A DNA stretch of 64,000 nt, taken from the NCBI GenBank assembly GCA_017999615.1, contig JAGNLM010000001.1, positions 186,001-250,000 of the forward strand, in the 5' to 3' direction. The stretch comes from Gammaproteobacteria bacterium (lineage in GTDB: Bacteria > Pseudomonadota > Gammaproteobacteria > JAABTG01). Shown piece after piece: positions 11,101 through 18,307 of this stretch. The first letter of the stretch is position 1. Each line of letters opens with the position of its first letter. Made by a program: the position numbers and the translations under genes. The notes beneath the pieces are model-generated. The model made no database searches. It was not told where the DNA came from and was given only the letters and a program-made list of their open reading frames with translations.

Positions 11101-11972
11101 TCCTGGCTCACCCGCGCGATGTCGCGCACGTACACGGGCACGTCGTTGCGGCTGCCCACCACGAGCCGGGCGATGTCCTCCGGTGTGCGCAGGAACGCCC
11201 CGGTGACGACGCTGAAGTGAGTGTCCGACGACTCGAGGTTGCCGGCCCGCTGCTCGGAGTTGGCGGTCCGGATGGTGTTCGCGACCTGGTCCAGGCTGAT
11301 CCCGTATCCCGAGAGGCGCTCGGGGAAGACCTCCACCCGCACCTGGTCTGCGCGCCCGCCCACGAGGAACCCCTGTCCGGTATTGGGCACTTCCTTCAAT
11401 GCCTGGAGCACGTCGAGCCCGAGCTTGCGCAGGGCGCCGTCGTCCACCGTGCGCGACCAGAGGGTGAGCGTCACCACCGGCACGTCGTCGGCGCCCTTCG
11501 GCTTCACGAGCGGCGGCAGTACGCCCGACGGGACCTTGTCCATGTTGGACTGGATCTTGTCGTGGACCTTGACGATCGACGCCCCGAGGTCCTCGCCCAC
11601 GAAGAACTGCGCCGTCACCATCCCCTGCCCGCGCTGGGTCGCAGAATAGATGTGCTCGATGCCGGGGATCTCGCTCATCATTCGCTCGAGGGGCTCGATG
11701 GCGAGGGCGGCGACCTGGGCGGCGGAGGCGCCCGGGTACTGCACGAAGACGTCCACCAGGGGCACCGAGATCTGGGGGTCCTCCTGGCGCGGGGTCACGG
11801 CGAGCCCGAGCAGCCCCATGAACAGCATGACCATGAACAGGAGGGGCGAGAGCGGGGAGTTGATGAAGGCCTGCGTCAGCCGCCCCGCGATACCGAGGCT
11901 CTCGCCGGGCAGGGGGGGCGCGGAACGGGCCGGGCGGCCTGGGGTACGGGGGGCGTCAGGATGCTCAGCCAT
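8139..11972 (-). CDS. RND-family inner-membrane efflux transporter with long proline-rich C-terminal tail
   Basis: Proton-driven efflux pump (AcrB superfamily), 1277 residues against the usual ~1030-1050. TM1 is near residue 45, followed by the porter domain. The TM4 proton-relay motif is GILVDDAIVVVENVYRRW, with the Asp-Asp pair of the drug/organic (HAE) type, not the metal-pump type. The second half repeats the fold (AALLLIYVLVVWEFGDFR, GWIALAGIIVRNSILLVDFS) and the last TM ends at VVIPIGCVNAEDALKRL. A further ~187 residues follow: a basic, helix-prone segment, then a Pro/Ala-rich stretch and an acidic end (VPGLEEEPPENGGE). The adaptor gene lies upstream on the same strand; no TolC-type channel is nearby. 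Substrate unknown. Confidence 0.93.
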   Translation of the reverse strand: MAEHPDAPRTPGRPARSAPPLPGESLGIAGRLTQAFINSPLSPLLFMVMLFMGLLGLAVTPRQEDPQISVPLVDVFVQYPGASAAQVAALAIEPLERMMSEIPGIEHIYSATQRGQGMVTAQFFVGEDLGASIVKVHDKIQSNMDKVPSGVLPPLVKPKGADDVPVVTLTLWSRTVDDGALRKLGLDVLQALKEVPNTGQGFLVGGRADQVRVEVFPERLSGYGISLDQVANTIRTANSEQRAGNLESSDTHFSVVTGAFLRTPEDIARLVVGSRNDVPVYVRDIARVSQEPEDTSQIVEYYSAPAGKHPVEAAGAPAVTVALAKKEGSNGVEVAHAILGRLEALKGVLIPDNVQVSLTRNYGESANDKVNELIAKLFKATGFVFILVLLAFRALRPALVVLLVIPVVILFTVFAAFLMGYTIDRVSLFALIFSIGILVDDAIVVVENVYRRWLEEGNTSAETAVDAVREVGNPTILATFTVVAALLPMGFVTGMMGPYMEPIPALGSAAMVFSLLAAFVFTPWWAMHLKPPMAYLRTAERREHETSERLDKLFRDILVPLIHDRRKRIAFQAVLWGSLLVALSFFYTKWVTVKMLPLDNKSELSVVINMPEGTALPVTANLTRRLAEIVRQRVPEVTALQTYVGTARPFDFNGMVRHYYLRDKPWQAEIHVQVTHKSQRHLTSHDLAVAAREWLTEPARAAGARIAVVEMPPGPPVLQTVVAEVHGPDPATRRRVAADLTEIFERAPNLGDVDNQLEAPYAYWRFEVETEKAVRRGISVDTINRNLAMAMGNYKLGDIKGARALEPTHIVIQVPLAQRSQVNRLSDLPIPTATGGTVPLAELGRFVQVPEDFTIYHKDLRSVEYVTAESVGRLAAPIYGMLQVEDLLQGYRSPDGHPVSGSFFGPPESDGRSGFEWTGEWTVTYETFRDLGVAFAAALLLIYVLVVWEFGDFRIPALIMAPIPLTLLGIIPGHWLFDAEFTATSMIGWIALAGIIVRNSILLVDFSIHAVRRGLSVEEAVIQACKTRTRPILITALALVAGASVILGDSIFKGMAVSLAFGVIVSTLLTLVVIPIGCVNAEDALKRLAFSGTGGQSPARRPPAPGRLSAYPALVKARRRLGVITTEVREQALALWEQVSVPLRRAAGRAVRRVAVLSRHTIRHWRSRLASAVAVPQQPGPAEPAPAARAPRSAPAPRAPRPSPTPPPAPAPKPASLEPRPAAPERRPPAPGPKTEAPEPRSAQPEAKLAGSRKRRGIRLKEKVPGLEEEPPENGGE

Positions 11973-12074
11973 GGTCGCTCGCGTCTCGGGGCCGGTGCCC
12001 CCGTTCCCGAAAAGGCCGACGGGCCTCCCGGGGAGGCCCCATCGGTCCGGTCGGCTTGCGCAGGGGCGCGGTCG

Positions 12075-13271
12075 TCAGTAACCGGGTGAAGCGGAATCCC
12101 GGTAGTGCGAGCCACTCGGGGCCGGGCCGGGATTCCAGCTGGCCCCCTTGTCGGCGTCGATGTAGACCATCTCCCCTGGCTGCAGGCCCGACAGCACCGT
12201 GGTGTGGTAGGCGTCCACTCGCTCGCCCAGTCGCACGATGCGCAGCTCTCTGTTCTTCTCGTCCCGGGCCACGTGGACCATGGGCAGGCTGCCCCGCTGG
12301 CTGATCGCGGCGTTCGGCACGATCACGACGGTGCGTACCGGCGCGTCCACGTCCGGGACCATCACCTCCGCGTACATCCCCGGCGCGGCGGGCGCCGAGG
12401 TGGGGAGGTCCAGCTTCACCCGCACGGTATGCCGCTGGGGATCGGCGATCGGAAAGATCTGCGCCACCCGGACGTCCACCCAGGTGTTGCGGATGTCCAG
12501 CTTCGCGCGCAGCCACATCCCATCCCGGACGCCCGGCATCAGGCGCGACGGGACCTCCACCTGGACCTGCAGGTAGTGGGTGTCGGCGAACTGGAGCAGC
12601 GGCTGGCCGGGCTGTACGGTGTCCCCGACCTCCACGAATTTCTTGATGATCATGCCGTCGAAGGGCGCGATCGACTTCGCGTCCCGGAACTTGGCCTCGA
12701 CCTGCTGCACCTGGGAGAGGGCCTTCAGGTAGGCGTTGCGCGCCTGCTCGATCTGGATCCCGTGACCGTACAGGTCCGCCGAGCGCTCGAGCGCCGGGTT
12801 GCCCTGGCCCATCATGCCACCCATGGGCCGGGTCACGAACTGGTCGAACAGGGAGGGCAGGCCCATCCCGGGCATCTGGGAGGGCGACTGGCGCTGGGGC
12901 GCGATGAGCTCGCGCTCGTACTGGATTCCGGCGTTGCGCATCGTCGCCTCGGCGTCTCTCAGCGAGGCGAACGCGGCCTGCTGCTGGGCGCGCAGCTCGT
13001 TGTCGTCGAGCTCGACGAGGCGCGCACCCTCCTTGAAGGTGTCGCCCTCCGTGCCGGCCAGGAAGATCACGCGGCCGGGGAGTTGGGCGGCGAGGGCCAC
13101 CTCCTTGTAGGGAACGACCGTCCCACCGAGGGTCACCGTGGCCTGGGAGCTGCGCGCCTCCACGGGCACGATGCGGCCCCCGTCACCCACGCCGAGTCCC
13201 TGGGCCAGAACGCTCGCGGTGAGCACCGAGCCCAGCAACGCCCCCATTGACCCAGCCCGTGGGAAACGCAT
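12075..13271 (-). CDS. RND efflux periplasmic adaptor (membrane fusion protein)
   Basis: Bridges the RND pump to an outer-membrane channel. 398 residues, with an N-terminal export signal (GALLGSVLTASVLAQG). The first lipoyl half is VTLGGTVVPYKEVALAAQLPG; the helical hairpin spans roughly 85-195; the second lipoyl half is AKSIAPFDGMIIKKFVEVGD with VQPGQPLLQFAD. A beta-barrel and membrane-proximal domain follow. The hairpin carries a methionine/glycine/proline-rich insertion at about 128-160 (Met133, 136, 150, 153, 154), odd for a coiled coil. The gene precedes the pump gene with a 102-base gap. Confidence 0.92.
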   Translation of the reverse strand: MRFPRAGSMGALLGSVLTASVLAQGLGVGDGGRIVPVEARSSQATVTLGGTVVPYKEVALAAQLPGRVIFLAGTEGDTFKEGARLVELDDNELRAQQQAAFASLRDAEATMRNAGIQYERELIAPQRQSPSQMPGMGLPSLFDQFVTRPMGGMMGQGNPALERSADLYGHGIQIEQARNAYLKALSQVQQVEAKFRDAKSIAPFDGMIIKKFVEVGDTVQPGQPLLQFADTHYLQVQVEVPSRLMPGVRDGMWLRAKLDIRNTWVDVRVAQIFPIADPQRHTVRVKLDLPTSAPAAPGMYAEVMVPDVDAPVRTVVIVPNAAISQRGSLPMVHVARDEKNRELRIVRLGERVDAYHTTVLSGLQPGEMVYIDADKGASWNPGPAPSGSHYRDSASPGY

Positions 13272-13298
13272 CCCGGCACCCCCGCAATCGAACCGGCC

Positions 13299-13317
13299 GG
13301 GGGGTGCACGACCCCCC
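13299..13317 (-). other. 7-bp G/C hairpin between the SCP2 and adaptor genes
   Basis: Six G plus T pair with A plus six C around a 5-base loop (GCACG). It lies between the SCP2-like gene stop and the adaptor start, both minus strand. It may be a terminator stem or a 5' leader hairpin; there is no T-tract. Confidence 0.3.
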
Positions 13318-13332
13318 AGCCCTGGATACAGC

Positions 13333-13734
13333 TCAGACCTTCACCTTCCCCATCGCCGTGAAGCACTTGATGAAGGGGCCGGTCATGCGCGGGTCCTTCA
13401 TCATCGCCTTGTAGTCACCCACCTCGAACTTCATCTTGCGGGTGGTGTAGGCGACGCCGAGGCCCATCATGCTGAGGCCCTTGGCGGCCCAGTTGGCCCA
13501 GTTCTCCGGGCTGGCGCGCATGTCCCAGTTCAGGGGCTCCCCATTGTACGCGCCGGCCTGCGCAACCTTGCCGTTCTCGACCACGAGCACGCCGCGGGGC
13601 GCGGCCTCACCGTCGAACCCGAAGGCCACGTTCGACTTGAAGCCGATCTTCTCCAGGGCCCCACCCAGGTCGGGGTCCGCGTTCCACTGCTCAGCAAACG
13701 CCTTCATCCACGCATCGGAAAACAGGTCTGCCAT
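13333..13734 (-). CDS. SCP2 sterol-carrier-fold protein
   Basis: 133 residues from an ATG preceded by GAGGAGAGA on the minus strand. The pattern of an acidic N-terminus (MADLFSDAWMKAFAEQWNAD), central strands (FGFDGEAAPRGVLVVENGK), and a C-terminal methionine-rich helix ending KCFTAMGKVKV matches stand-alone SCP2-fold proteins, which bind hydrophobic ligands such as lipids or acyl-CoA. No signal peptide or membrane segment is visible, so it is probably cytoplasmic. It stands as its own unit with a sigma-70-like promoter in the 3' end of plsC. Ligand unknown. Confidence 0.75.
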   Translation of the reverse strand: MADLFSDAWMKAFAEQWNADPDLGGALEKIGFKSNVAFGFDGEAAPRGVLVVENGKVAQAGAYNGEPLNWDMRASPENWANWAAKGLSMMGLGVAYTTRKMKFEVGDYKAMMKDPRMTGPFIKCFTAMGKVKV

Positions 13735-13797
13735 CGGTCTCTCTCCTCAATGCCGACTCGCCGGACGCGGGGCGCGCCGTGGTCGGGAAAGCCGAGT

Positions 13798-13826
13798 AAA
13801 TTAGTGTATACAGGGGGCTTTTTCAA
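13798..13826 (-). promoter_or_regulatory. Sigma-70-like promoter for the SCP2-like gene
   Basis: Read on the minus strand: TTGAAA (13826-13821), 17-base spacer, TAATTT (13803-13798), in an A/T-rich patch that stands out from ~70% GC surroundings. The -35 box overlaps the plsC stop codon. Confidence 0.55.
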
Positions 13827-14641
13827 TGGGCCCCGGGCCGCTCGGCAGGCGCTGCGGGGTCTTCCCCTCGCGCCCGGGGACCCTCGATGCGGGCCATGGT
13901 GCCCTCAATCCAGTTCTCCACGTCGGCCAGGATCTCGGCGGCACGGCGTCCCGCCGAGGGAATCGGCGGTCCGATCACCACCCGGACCGTCCCGGGGTAC
14001 TTGCGCAGGCTGCGCCGGGGCCAGAACTCCCCGGCGTTGTGGGCGACCGGGACCACTGGCCGGCCCGTGCGCTCGGCGAGCAGCGCCCCGCCGGTGTGGT
14101 AGCGCCCGCGCGTGCCGGGGGGCACCCGGGTCCCTTCCGGGAAGACCACCACCCAGACCCCGCGCTCCAGGCGATCCGCGCCCTGGGCGAGCACCTGGTC
14201 CATGGCCCGGCGGCCGGCCCGCCGGTCGATGGCGATGGGCTCGAGCAGGGCGAGCCCCCAGCCGAAGATCGGGATCCAGAGCAGTTCGCGCTTCAGCACC
14301 CAGGTCTGGGGGCGGAACAGTACCTGCAAGGCGATGGTCTCCCACGCCGACTGGTGCTTCGCCATGACGATGGCGGGGGTGGACAGGATGTGCTCGCGCC
14401 CCGCCACCTCGAAGCCGAGCCCGCAGGTCTTCTCCAGCCACCAGAGGTTGAAGCGGGCGAACTGGCTGACCGCCCGGTAACGGGTGGCGAGGGGCAGGGG
14501 AAAGGTGAGCAAGGCGAACGGCGCGAACAGCACCAGGGAGATGTACTGGCCCGTCAGGAAGAGTAGCGAGCGCAGCAGGACCCCCGTCGGGCCCGGGGTC
14601 CCGGGGGCCTGGCGTGCCGGGTCTCGGGGTGCTTCGGCCAC
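13823..14641 (-). CDS. plsC: 1-acyl-sn-glycerol-3-phosphate acyltransferase
   Basis: Adds the second acyl chain to lysophosphatidic acid at the inner membrane. 272 residues. A hydrophobic N-terminal segment (SLVLFAPFALLTFPLPLA) precedes the acyltransferase box MAKHQSAWETIAL, with the H-x4-E-type variant of the family. The second box is VVVFPEGTRVPPGT, followed by VVPVAHNAGEFW. It lies directly downstream of gmhB (9 bases), the usual glyQS-gmhB-plsC order. The C-terminus is extended and proline-rich. Confidence 0.92.
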   Translation of the reverse strand: MAEAPRDPARQAPGTPGPTGVLLRSLLFLTGQYISLVLFAPFALLTFPLPLATRYRAVSQFARFNLWWLEKTCGLGFEVAGREHILSTPAIVMAKHQSAWETIALQVLFRPQTWVLKRELLWIPIFGWGLALLEPIAIDRRAGRRAMDQVLAQGADRLERGVWVVVFPEGTRVPPGTRGRYHTGGALLAERTGRPVVPVAHNAGEFWPRRSLRKYPGTVRVVIGPPIPSAGRRAAEILADVENWIEGTMARIEGPRARGEDPAAPAERPGAH

Positions 14642-14650
14642 CGTCGCTCC

Positions 14651-15208
14651 CTACCCCGGGGCCGGCCCCGCGGCCGGCGAGAGCAGATGGGAAACGACCG
14701 CCCCCAGGTCGTCGAAGACCTCCACCCCGGGGAGCGGTCCCTTCTCGGCCAGAGTCCTGTGGCCCTTGCCGGTGCGCACGAGGATGGGCCGGGCCCCGGC
14801 GGCCACGGCCGACTCCACGTCCCGGTAGGAGTCCCCGATCGCCGGGACGCCGGTGAGCGGAACCCGCAGGCGCGAGGCGATCTCCAACAGCAGGCCGGGC
14901 TTCGGCTTGCGGCAGGCGCAGTCGTCCTCCGGGCGGTGGGGGCAGAAGAAGATGGCGTCAATGCTGCCCCCCAGCTCCGCGAGCTGGCCCTTCATCCGGT
15001 CGTGGATGGCGTTCAGGGTCTCCACGTCGAAGAGCCCGCGCCCGATGCCCGACTGATTGGTGGCGACGACCACCCGGTAGCCGGCCCGGCTCAGGCGCGC
15101 GATGGCGTCGAGGCTCCCCGGGATCGGGTGCCACTCCGCCGGTGACTTCACGTAGCCGTCGGAGTCCTGGTTGATGACTCCATCGCGGTCGAGGATGACG
15201 AGTTGCAC
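14651..15208 (-). CDS. gmhB: D-glycero-beta-D-manno-heptose 1,7-bisphosphate 7-phosphatase
   Basis: HAD-family phosphatase of ADP-heptose synthesis for lipopolysaccharide core. 185 residues, normal length. The catalytic motif is LDRDGVIN (residues 6-13), motif II is ATNQSGIGRG, the zinc-binding loop CPHRPEDDCACRKPKPG holds its Cys/His ligands, and motif IV is GDSYRDVESA. It lies 9 bases after glyS on the same strand. Confidence 0.95.
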   Translation of the reverse strand: MQLVILDRDGVINQDSDGYVKSPAEWHPIPGSLDAIARLSRAGYRVVVATNQSGIGRGLFDVETLNAIHDRMKGQLAELGGSIDAIFFCPHRPEDDCACRKPKPGLLLEIASRLRVPLTGVPAIGDSYRDVESAVAAGARPILVRTGKGHRTLAEKGPLPGVEVFDDLGAVVSHLLSPAAGPAPG

Positions 15209-15217
15209 GCTGGGGTC

Positions 15218-17287
15218 TCAGGCCTGCAGCCGGGAGATGTCCGCGGCGCGCAGGAACAGCCCGTTGACCTCGGCCAGCAGGGCCAGCCGGTTCCTGCGCA
15301 CCCGCTCGTCGTCGACCATCACCATCACCTCGTCGAAGAATCGGTCGACGCCCTCCCGCAGGCCCGCGAGGCGGGTGAGTGCCTCGGGGTACTCGCCGGC
15401 GGCGAGGAGCGGCTGCACCTCCCGGGCCATTATGGCGACGACCCGTGCCAGCTCGCGCTCCGCGGGGGCCTCGAGCAGCGCGGGGTCCGCGCCGCCCTCG
15501 GGGGCCTCGCCGGCCTGGCGCAGGATGTTGTGGATGCGCTTGTTGGCCGCCGCGAGGCTCGCCGCCTCGGGCAGTCGGCGGAACGCGCCGACGCCCCGTA
15601 CGCGGCGGTCGAAGTCCACCGGGCGGGTGGGGCGGCGGGCGAGCACCGCTTCGAAGGTGTCCGGCGCGACGCCCGCGTCCAGGTAATAGGCGCGCAGGCG
15701 CTCCATCGCGAACTCCAGCACCTGCTCGGCGACCGGCTCGGCCTCGAACAGGTCGTAGGTCCGGGCCGAGAGCAACAGCAACGCCTGCAGGTCGACGTCC
15801 AGCCCGCGCTCGATCAGGATGCGCACGACCCCGAGCGCCGCGCGCCGCAGCCCGAAGGGGTCCCGGTCCCCGGTGGGGCTCTGCCCGATGCCGAAGATGC
15901 CGGTGAGGGTGTCGAGCTTGTCGGCCAGGGAGAGGATCTGACCGGTCGTGGTCGCCGGGAGCGCGTCGCCCGCGAACCGGGGCAGGTACTGCTCGTCGAT
16001 GGCCGTGGCCACCTCCGGGTGCTCGCCGTCGTGCAGGGCGTAGTGCCGCCCCATCACCCCCTGGAGCTCGGGGAACTCCCCGACCATCTCGGTGACCAGG
16101 TCGCACTTGGAGAGCGCGGCGGCCCGCTCGGCCAGGGCCGGGTCGACGCCGAGCTCCCGGGCGATGCCGCCCGCCACCCGGGCGATCCTGCGGGTGCGGT
16201 CGAGGAGGGTGCCCAGGCGCTGCTGGAACACGACCCCGCCGAGCGTCTCGGCGCGGCTCGCGAGCGGGGCCGCGCGGTCCTTCTTCCAGAAGAAGTCCGC
16301 GTCCGCCAGGCGCGGGCGCACCACCCGCTCGTTGCCCGCGCGCACCGCGCCCGGGTCCCGGCTCTCCACGTTCGCCACCGCGATGAAGTGGGGCAGGAGC
16401 CGCCCGTTCCCGTCGACCAGGTGGAAGTAGCGCTGGTTGCCCTTCATGGTGGCGATGAGGGCCTCGGCCGGGACCTCGAGGAAGCGCGCGTCGAACCCGC
16501 CCGCGAGGGCCACGGGCCACTCCACCAGGCTGGCGACCTCGCTGAGCAGGGCCTCGTCGATCACCGCGCGCCCGCCGAGGTCGGCGGCGACCGCCTCGAC
16601 CTGCCGGCGGATGCGCTCGCGCCGCGCCCCGAGGTCGACCAGCACCCGGCCGGGGGCCTCCAGCCGCTCGGCGTACTCGCCGGGCGAGGACAGGGTCACC
16701 GGGCCGGGGTGGTGGAAGCGGTGGCCACGGCTCTCGCGCCCCGCGCGCACGCCCAGCACCTCAGCGGGCACCACGTCCCCGCCGAAGAGCAGGACCACCC
16801 AGTGCACGGGGCGCACGAACTCCACCTCCCCATCGCCCCAGCGCATGCGCTTCGGGATGGGCAGGCGCGCCAGCGCCTCCTCGGCGATCCCGGCGAACAG
16901 GCTCACGGCCGGGGCCCCGACCTGGGTGCTGCGGTGCACAAGCCAGCTGCCCTTGTCGGTCTCGAGCCGCTGCACCTCGGCGATGTCGAAGCCGCAGGAG
17001 CGGGCGAAGCCGAGGGCCGCCTGCGTGGGCCGGCCTTCGGCGTCGTAGGCGGCGCGCAGCGCCGGCCCCCGACGCTCCACGGCCTTGTCGGGCTGGCGGT
17101 CGGCGACCTGGCGCGCGAGGACGGCCAACCGGCGCGGGGTGGCGAATGCGCGCACCTCGCCGTGGGCCAACTCGGCGCGGTCGAGCCCCGCCACGACACC
17201 GGTCCGGAAGGCCTCGGCCAGGCCCTGGAGCGCCTTTGGCGGCAGCTCCTCGGTGCCGATCTCGATCAGCAGGTCACGGTCAGCCAT
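15218..17287 (-). CDS. glyS: Glycyl-tRNA synthetase beta subunit
   Basis: tRNA-binding subunit of the alpha2beta2 bacterial GlyRS. 689 residues, matching E. coli (689). It begins [20 protein letters not shown], the characteristic N-terminus, and contains HD-like segment residues ([20 protein letters not shown]) and the C-terminal anticodon-binding region. Its start overlaps the glyQ stop by 8 bases, implying translational coupling. Confidence 0.97.
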   Translation of the reverse strand: MADRDLLIEIGTEELPPKALQGLAEAFRTGVVAGLDRAELAHGEVRAFATPRRLAVLARQVADRQPDKAVERRGPALRAAYDAEGRPTQAALGFARSCGFDIAEVQRLETDKGSWLVHRSTQVGAPAVSLFAGIAEEALARLPIPKRMRWGDGEVEFVRPVHWVVLLFGGDVVPAEVLGVRAGRESRGHRFHHPGPVTLSSPGEYAERLEAPGRVLVDLGARRERIRRQVEAVAADLGGRAVIDEALLSEVASLVEWPVALAGGFDARFLEVPAEALIATMKGNQRYFHLVDGNGRLLPHFIAVANVESRDPGAVRAGNERVVRPRLADADFFWKKDRAAPLASRAETLGGVVFQQRLGTLLDRTRRIARVAGGIARELGVDPALAERAAALSKCDLVTEMVGEFPELQGVMGRHYALHDGEHPEVATAIDEQYLPRFAGDALPATTTGQILSLADKLDTLTGIFGIGQSPTGDRDPFGLRRAALGVVRILIERGLDVDLQALLLLSARTYDLFEAEPVAEQVLEFAMERLRAYYLDAGVAPDTFEAVLARRPTRPVDFDRRVRGVGAFRRLPEAASLAAANKRIHNILRQAGEAPEGGADPALLEAPAERELARVVAIMAREVQPLLAAGEYPEALTRLAGLREGVDRFFDEVMVMVDDERVRRNRLALLAEVNGLFLRAADISRLQA

Positions 17288-18221
17288 GGCGGGTCCCCCG
17301 GGAGCCGGCGAGCATCGGGAAGCCGAGGGCCTCGCGGGCCTTGTAGTAGGCCTCGGCGACGGCCCGCGCGAGGGTGCGCACCCGCAGGATGAACCGCTGG
17401 CGCTCGGTGACCGAGATGGCGCGGCGGGCGTCGAGCAGGTTGAAGGTGTGCGAGGCCTTGAGGACCATCTCGTAGGCTGGGAGGGGCAGCCCCACCTCGA
17501 TGAGCCGCAGGCACTCGCCCTCGCAGGTGTCGAACCAGGCGAACAGCGCCCGGGTGTCGGCCTGCTCGAAGTTGTAGGTCGACATCTCCACCTCGTTCTG
17601 GTGGTAGACGTCGCCGTAGGTCACCCGGCCGAGCGGACCCTCGGCCCAGGTCAGGTCGTAGACGCTCTCGACCCCCTGGAGGTACATCGCGATGCGCTCG
17701 AGGCCGTAGGTGATCTCGCCCGTGACGGGGCGGCAGTCGAGGCCGCCCACCTGCTGGAAGTAGGTGAACTGCGTGACCTCCATGCCGTTCAGCCAGACCT
17801 CCCAGCCGAGGCCCCAGGCGCCCAGCGTCGGCGACTCCCAGTTGTCCTCCACGAAGCGGATGTCGTGCACCAGGGGGTCGATGCCGAGCATGCGCAGGCT
17901 GTCCAGGTAGAGCTCCTGGATCTCGAGCGGGGAGGGCTTCAGCACCACCTGGTACTGGTAGTAGTGCTGCAGGCGGTTCGGGTTCTCGCCGTAGCGGCCG
18001 TCCGTGGGGCGCCGCGAGGGCTGCACGTAGGCGGCGCGCCAGGGCTCGGGGCCGATGGAGCGCAGGAACGTGGCGGGGTGGAAGGTTCCGGCCCCGACCT
18101 CCAGGTCGTAGGGCTGCAGCAGGACGCAGCCGAGGCGGCCCCAGTACTGCTGCAGGCCGAGGACGAGCCCCTGGAACGTCCGGACGTCGACCGGGGGGTG
18201 GGGTGTGGTGCTGGCGGGCAA
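17280..18221 (-). CDS. glyQ: Glycyl-tRNA synthetase alpha subunit
   Basis: Catalytic subunit that activates glycine. 313 residues. The start is TTG at 18221-18219, with a GGAGG 8 bases upstream on the minus strand. Motifs [36 protein letters not shown] and [20 protein letters not shown] are diagnostic for GlyQ. First gene of the glyQ-glyS-gmhB-plsC run. Confidence 0.97.
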   Translation of the reverse strand: MPASTTPHPPVDVRTFQGLVLGLQQYWGRLGCVLLQPYDLEVGAGTFHPATFLRSIGPEPWRAAYVQPSRRPTDGRYGENPNRLQHYYQYQVVLKPSPLEIQELYLDSLRMLGIDPLVHDIRFVEDNWESPTLGAWGLGWEVWLNGMEVTQFTYFQQVGGLDCRPVTGEITYGLERIAMYLQGVESVYDLTWAEGPLGRVTYGDVYHQNEVEMSTYNFEQADTRALFAWFDTCEGECLRLIEVGLPLPAYEMVLKASHTFNLLDARRAISVTERQRFILRVRTLARAVAEAYYKAREALGFPMLAGSRGTRHG

Positions 18222-18258
18222 GGGAATGCCTCCGATCCGTCGCGGCGCGAGGTCCTGG

Positions 18259-18288
18259 AGTATAGCGGCGGCGCTCTCCCGGGGTCAC
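18259..18288 (-). promoter_or_regulatory. Possible promoter for glyQ
   Basis: Minus strand: -10 box TATACT (18264-18259), 18-base spacer, weak -35 GTGACC (18288-18283). It lies 38 bases upstream of the glyQ start. The -35 falls in a duplicated decamer. Confidence 0.45.
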
Positions 18289-18300
18289 GCGGGGTCACGC
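18281..18300. repeat. Tandem duplicated 10-mer upstream of glyQ
   Basis: GGGGTCACGC occurs twice back to back, between glyQ and the 3' end of speA. The first copy contains the weak -35 of the proposed glyQ promoter. Confidence 0.7.
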
Positions 18301-18307
18301 GGGCCCC

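Noticed and set aside
8079-12089. 1336-residue open frame opposite the RND pump gene
   Set aside because: It is a GC-driven antisense shadow: low-complexity Arg/His/Gly/Asp composition and no recognisable domain, while the opposite strand encodes a full RND transporter.
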